Origin: Lacticaseibacillus baoqingensis
GTDB lineage: Bacteria > Bacillota > Bacilli > Lactobacillales > Lactobacillaceae
Direction: 5' to 3'
DNA length: 64,000 nt
Assembly: GCF_003946165.1 (NCBI RefSeq)
Contig: NZ_RHOI01000003.1
Span: forward strand, 79,433-143,432
Every line of letters begins with the position of its first letter. Position 1 is the stretch's first letter. A program made the position numbers and the translations under genes. Shown here piece after piece: positions 60,712 to 64,000 of this stretch. The notes below the pieces were generated by a model that was given only the letters and a program-made list of their open reading frames with translations, searched no databases and was not told the DNA's origin.

Positions 60712-61203
60712 ATGGAAAAAATGCGCCGCTTTGAACGAGAAATCTTATTACCAGAAATCAAATCAGTAATTGCCGACTGTCACGTCGTCCATATTGGCCT
60801 CAACGACAGCCCTTTCCCTTACGTCGTGCCGACCAATTATGGTTACGAATGGCGAGATGAGACGCTCATCCTTTATAGCCACGGGGCGCGGCAAGGCAAA
60901 AAGCGCCGCTTGATCGCCGCAGACCCGCATGTCTGCATCCAAATCGACGACGGCTCGACATTAATGCCGGCAGGCGAGCAAGCCCCAGATTATTCTGCCG
61001 CCTACCGCAGTGTGATCGGCTTTGGCATCGCCGAGCTGATCGCTGATCCAGCTGAAAAGCGCCACGCCTTAGATCTTTTGATGCAACACGAAACCGGCCG
61101 GCCCTTAGCCAGCTTCGCCCCGCTAGCCGACCACCAAGTCGCTGGCGTCGGCGTGATCAAGATCACCCTGACCGAACTGACCGGCAAGGCCCATACAGCT
61201 TAA
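60712..61203 (+). CDS. Pyridoxamine 5'-phosphate oxidase family (NimA-like) flavoprotein
   Basis: A 163-residue FMN-binding split-barrel protein. Segments typical for the NimA-like branch are FEREILLPEI (usual start MRR..R), YVVPTNYGYEW, LILYSHGARQGKKRRLI and YRSVIGFGIAELI. Members reduce nitro groups or small flavin-dependent substrates. Ribosome-binding site AGGAGGG. It is monocistronic with its own terminator. Confidence 0.88.
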   Translation: MEKMRRFEREILLPEIKSVIADCHVVHIGLNDSPFPYVVPTNYGYEWRDETLILYSHGARQGKKRRLIAADPHVCIQIDDGSTLMPAGEQAPDYSAAYRSVIGFGIAELIADPAEKRHALDLLMQHETGRPLASFAPLADHQVAGVGVIKITLTELTGKAHTA

Positions 61204-61212
61204 CCCATCGGC

Positions 61213-61247
61213 AAGTGCTCAGGATCAGCTGAGCGCTTGTTTTTTTT
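61213..61247 (+). terminator. Terminator of the NimA-like gene
   Basis: AAGTGCTCA pairs with TGAGCGCTT and is followed by eight T. Confidence 0.88.
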
Positions 61248-62006
61248 CACTAGGCAGCTGCACAGCCCCCTATTAACAAAGAGGCAATTTAGGTCAAAAA
61301 AGTAGAGCCCTCTCAGCGAATTCTAATACAAAAAAATAAATTTTCTTACATGAAAGCCCTATACCGACAGGTGACTCCGCACGATTAGCTTAATTTCTTG
61401 TGCGTATCTGTCTAGCAAAAATCGGGCAAAATTGCCTTATTTGTATATAGACAGGCAATTGATCACTGCCTGTTGGCGACTGCGTGAGTCGCTGGTTTTT
61501 GCCCCACAAAAGCCAGCGCGGGGCACGCACACTCGCCGCCGTGTGGGCCCGCACGGTTTTGCCTGATGATTGTGCCGATAAGCTAAGCGCTTAGTTTACC
61601 GCCTCGATCTGATCAGGTCGTTGTCTGCCGCTTCGCCTGTTAATTTCGATGCACTACCTGGCGCGGTTTTTGGTCGGCCAGGTGCATCGCCACAGGCACT
61701 CCCGCTGAGGTCGCGCGCCAAAATCGTGGCGGCCCACCTGCATCACCGCCGCGTCTAGTTTGCATCAGTGGCCACATCACTAGCCAAATTCCTGCTAGCG
61801 TCAACGCACAAGCAAAATTAACGCTGTGCGCATGCCGCAGCCAAGGTCTTACGCTACTGGTCTGCCTACTTTTGCTACTAGGCCCGGCATCTGGCCGTCG
61901 TCCCTGTGCCTGTGGGTTTTACCCTTGGCGATTTGGCGTCAAGGTCTACACAGATCAAAATTCAAAGGCTCGCAACGTTAAGGCGTTGGGAGTCTTTAGT
62001 GTGCGC
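61248..62006. other. Long non-coding region with several dyads
   Basis: About 760 bp without a convincing gene. Dyads: ACAGGCA..TGCCTGT (61451-61473) and GATGCACTACCTGGC facing GCCAGGTGCATC (about 61649-61691). The short ORFs at 61872-62151 have no ribosome-binding site. Confidence 0.55.
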
Positions 62007-62048
62007 AAAAAGCCCCCAGCCTTGGCATTTAGCCAAAGCTGGGGGCTT
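62007..62048 (-). terminator. Terminator of the repeat surface protein gene
   Basis: AAGCCCCCAGC pairs with GCTGGGGGCTT, with a further TGGC..GCCA inside; the minus strand continues with five T. Confidence 0.9.
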
Positions 62049-62095
62049 AGATCAGCACCGCTTTGGGCTGATCATGGCGTTTGTTGCAGTTGTGC

Positions 62096-64000
62096 TTAGT
62101 CTTGTTTGCGCTTCTTTTGACCTAAACCAAGCAGTGCCATCATCGTGGTGATAGCCAACCCGATCACGCCGGCGTTAGATTGCTTTTCGCCGGTTTGCGG
62201 GTAAGCCGCAGCAGTCGGCTGTTGTGCCGATGCCGGTTGTCCAGATGCAGCAGGCGCTTGGGCGCTTGCGACAGGTTGTGCCGATGCTGGCGTCGAAATC
62301 GGCGTCTGCAAGGCGGCTTGCAGCTTGGCAGCTGCTGCTTGGACTTCGGCCGTCGTTGCATGACCAGCCTTGGCTGCGGCCACCAGCTGCTCGTAGTCAT
62401 TGACCGCAGCAGTGACTGCCGGGGTCTTTTGACCAGTCGCCGTTTGGGTTTGACCGACCAGCTTAGTGCCAGTATTCAAGGCATCTGCTCGCGCTTTTTG
62501 GGCAGCGGCGATGGCTTGAGCATACGCTTTAGCCGCATCGTCAAGGACTTTGATACTGCTGCTTGGATCAGCCAGCGCATTGGTCAGCGCTTGTTTGGCC
62601 GCGTCCACACTTGGTTCATTGGCGACAGGTGCGGCGTCTTGAACAAGTGCCGTTTCCGCATTAGCTTTAGCTGCCTTAGCTGCATCAATGACTGCTTGCA
62701 GCTTAGCTGCCGCCGCTTGGACGGCTGCCGTCGTGGCTTTTTCACCATCAGCGGCTTTGACGACGGCGTTGTAAGCTTGGATCGCCGCGGCGACATCCGC
62801 GTTATCCGCCACACCGGCTGTTGTGGCACTAGCCACAATGGCTTGGCCGGCGGTTTTGGCGTCATCGCGGGCTTGCTTAGCCGTTGCGATTGCTTGGGTA
62901 TAAGCGTTGGCTGCTGCCGTTAGCGTTTGACTGCTGCTGGTCAGCTTGCCTAAAGCCGCTACTAATGCCGCTTTCGTGGCTTGCACGCCGCTTTCGTTGC
63001 CGACCGGAGAAGCATCTTGGTTGCCAGCCGTTTGGGCTTGGCTGGATGCATTTTGTGCCGCCGTCAATGCGGCTTGGATCGCACCGGCTGCTGCTTGGAC
63101 GGCTGCTGTCGTGGCTTTTTCACCATCGGCAGCCGCAACGACCGTTTGATAATTGGCGATTGCTGCAGCAACGGCAGGGTTATGCTGCAACCCAGCCGCA
63201 TTGGCGGTGTTCACCAGTGCTTGACCGTCACGCTTAGCGTGATCACGGGCGTTTTTGGCGGCGGTGATCGCGTTGGTATAAGCTTTAGCGGCAGTTGTCA
63301 GGGCCTGGTTATCACTGGCAGGAGCTTGCAAAAGGTTATCCAAGGTCTCTTTAGCAGCTTGGACCCCGGCTTCATTGCTGACAGGCGTTGCCGCTTGTTG
63401 AGCAGCAGCCGCAGCGTTAGCCTTAGCGTCCTTAGCCGCATTGATCGCGGCTTGAACTGCATTAGCAGCGGCGGTGATGTCTGCTGTGGTTTGCTGGGCT
63501 TGATCGGCACCATCAACCACTTTGCCATAATTGGCGATCGCTTTGGCGACATCTGGATTTGTGGCAACTCCATCTGTGGTTGCCCCATCGACCACTGCTT
63601 GACCAGCCGTCTTAGCGGCTGTCCGCGCTTGCTTGGCAGCGGTGATCGCGTCACCGTAAGCCGTTGCCGCATCCGTTAGGGCTTGGTTGTCACTAGCAGG
63701 ATCTTTTAATAAGTTATCTAAGGTTTGCTTAGCAGCTTGGACACTTCCTTCATTGGTCACTGGCATTGCATCTTGTTGTGCAGCCGTCGTGGCTTTCGCC
63801 TTAGCGTCCTTAGCCGTATTGATCGCGGCTTGAACCGCATTAGCGGCTGCGGTGACGTCCGCTGTGGTTTGTTGGGCTTGATCGGCACCATCAGCCACTT
63901 TGGCATAATTGGCGATCGCTTTGGCAACATCTGGGCTCGTGGCGACCCCATCTGTGGTTGCACCATCAACCACTGCTTGACCAGCCGTCTTAGCGGCTGC
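62096..64000 (-). CDS. Ala-rich repeat surface protein with C-terminal sorting signal (partial)
   Basis: The 5' end is outside the window; 634 residues are visible. They form four nearly complete repeats of about 126 residues plus a shorter last one, each made of helices with marks such as AKTAGQA, TTA-VQAAA-LQAA, PVxNE-xVxAAK and AKAYxxAI. The two nearest the window edge are almost identical in DNA. A Pro/Ala/Gln stretch leads to a sorting signal YPQTGEKQS, hydrophobic helix and KKRKQD tail. Y instead of L in the LPxTG motif is unusual. It is probably a wall-anchored stalk or adhesin. Confidence 0.88.
   Translation of the reverse strand, partial: AAAKTAGQAVVDGATTDGVATSPDVAKAIANYAKVADGADQAQQTTADVTAAANAVQAAINTAKDAKAKATTAAQQDAMPVTNEGSVQAAKQTLDNLLKDPASDNQALTDAATAYGDAITAAKQARTAAKTAGQAVVDGATTDGVATNPDVAKAIANYGKVVDGADQAQQTTADITAAANAVQAAINAAKDAKANAAAAAQQAATPVSNEAGVQAAKETLDNLLQAPASDNQALTTAAKAYTNAITAAKNARDHAKRDGQALVNTANAAGLQHNPAVAAAIANYQTVVAAADGEKATTAAVQAAAGAIQAALTAAQNASSQAQTAGNQDASPVGNESGVQATKAALVAALGKLTSSSQTLTAAANAYTQAIATAKQARDDAKTAGQAIVASATTAGVADNADVAAAIQAYNAVVKAADGEKATTAAVQAAAAKLQAVIDAAKAAKANAETALVQDAAPVANEPSVDAAKQALTNALADPSSSIKVLDDAAKAYAQAIAAAQKARADALNTGTKLVGQTQTATGQKTPAVTAAVNDYEQLVAAAKAGHATTAEVQAAAAKLQAALQTPISTPASAQPVASAQAPAASGQPASAQQPTAAAYPQTGEKQSNAGVIGLAITTMMALLGLGQKKRKQD

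Overview
The window looks like chromosomal DNA of a high-GC member of the Lactobacillaceae (Lacticaseibacillus/Schleiferilactobacillus type). Supporting signs are malolactic enzymes with AEC permeases, two WxL/DUF916 cell-surface loci, an Mga-like and an Rgg-like regulator, bioY-birA, the cdaA-cdaR-glmM operon, a MurNAc-6-P etherase with a mannose-family PTS, strong AGGAGG ribosome-binding sites and many TTG/GTG starts. The species is not determined. No rRNA, tRNA or CRISPR array was seen.

Layout. 0-7 kb: amidohydrolase, a 41-residue membrane peptide, manA, a serine hydrolase and the c-di-AMP/GlcN-1-P operon cdaA-cdaR-glmM. 7-17 kb: a type II P-type ATPase, an orphan amino-acid-binding lipoprotein, oligoendopeptidase, an array of extragenic palindromes, the bioY-birA-CHY operon with a BirA box, flavodoxin and tpx. 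17-25 kb: two near-identical malolactic modules (mleS-mleP) flanking mleR-fumC. 25-30 kb: a Ser-rich membrane protein, CorA, a third AEC carrier and a solitary TnpB element. 30-34 kb: WxL locus 1. 34-39 kb: lexA with an SOS box, then murQ, an RpiR regulator and PTS IIB/IID/IIC. 39-51 kb: AI-2E-family exporter, a long non-coding region with structured repeats, a quinone-reductase-like protein, an OmpR two-component system, an MFS pump, small genes, and mntH with a TetR regulator. 51-61 kb: WxL locus 2 with its regulators. 62 kb to the end: an Ala-rich repeat protein with a C-terminal sorting signal, cut by the window edge.

How the genes connect. mleR, fumC and the mle modules form one malate cluster. 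The TetR protein downstream of mntH has a likely palindromic operator at mntH, and a near-identical copy lies in the promoter of the first gene of the window. BirA probably represses bioY and, through the same transcript, itself. The WxL loci encode secreted WxL proteins, DUF916 anchoring partners and, in locus 2, three regulators. Non-coding DNA carries a family of roughly 120-bp palindromic repeats (13.4, 18.2 and 41.3 kb), a recurring terminator type (11.4, 39.1 and 46.0 kb) and two candidate small RNAs near 41.5-42.1 kb.
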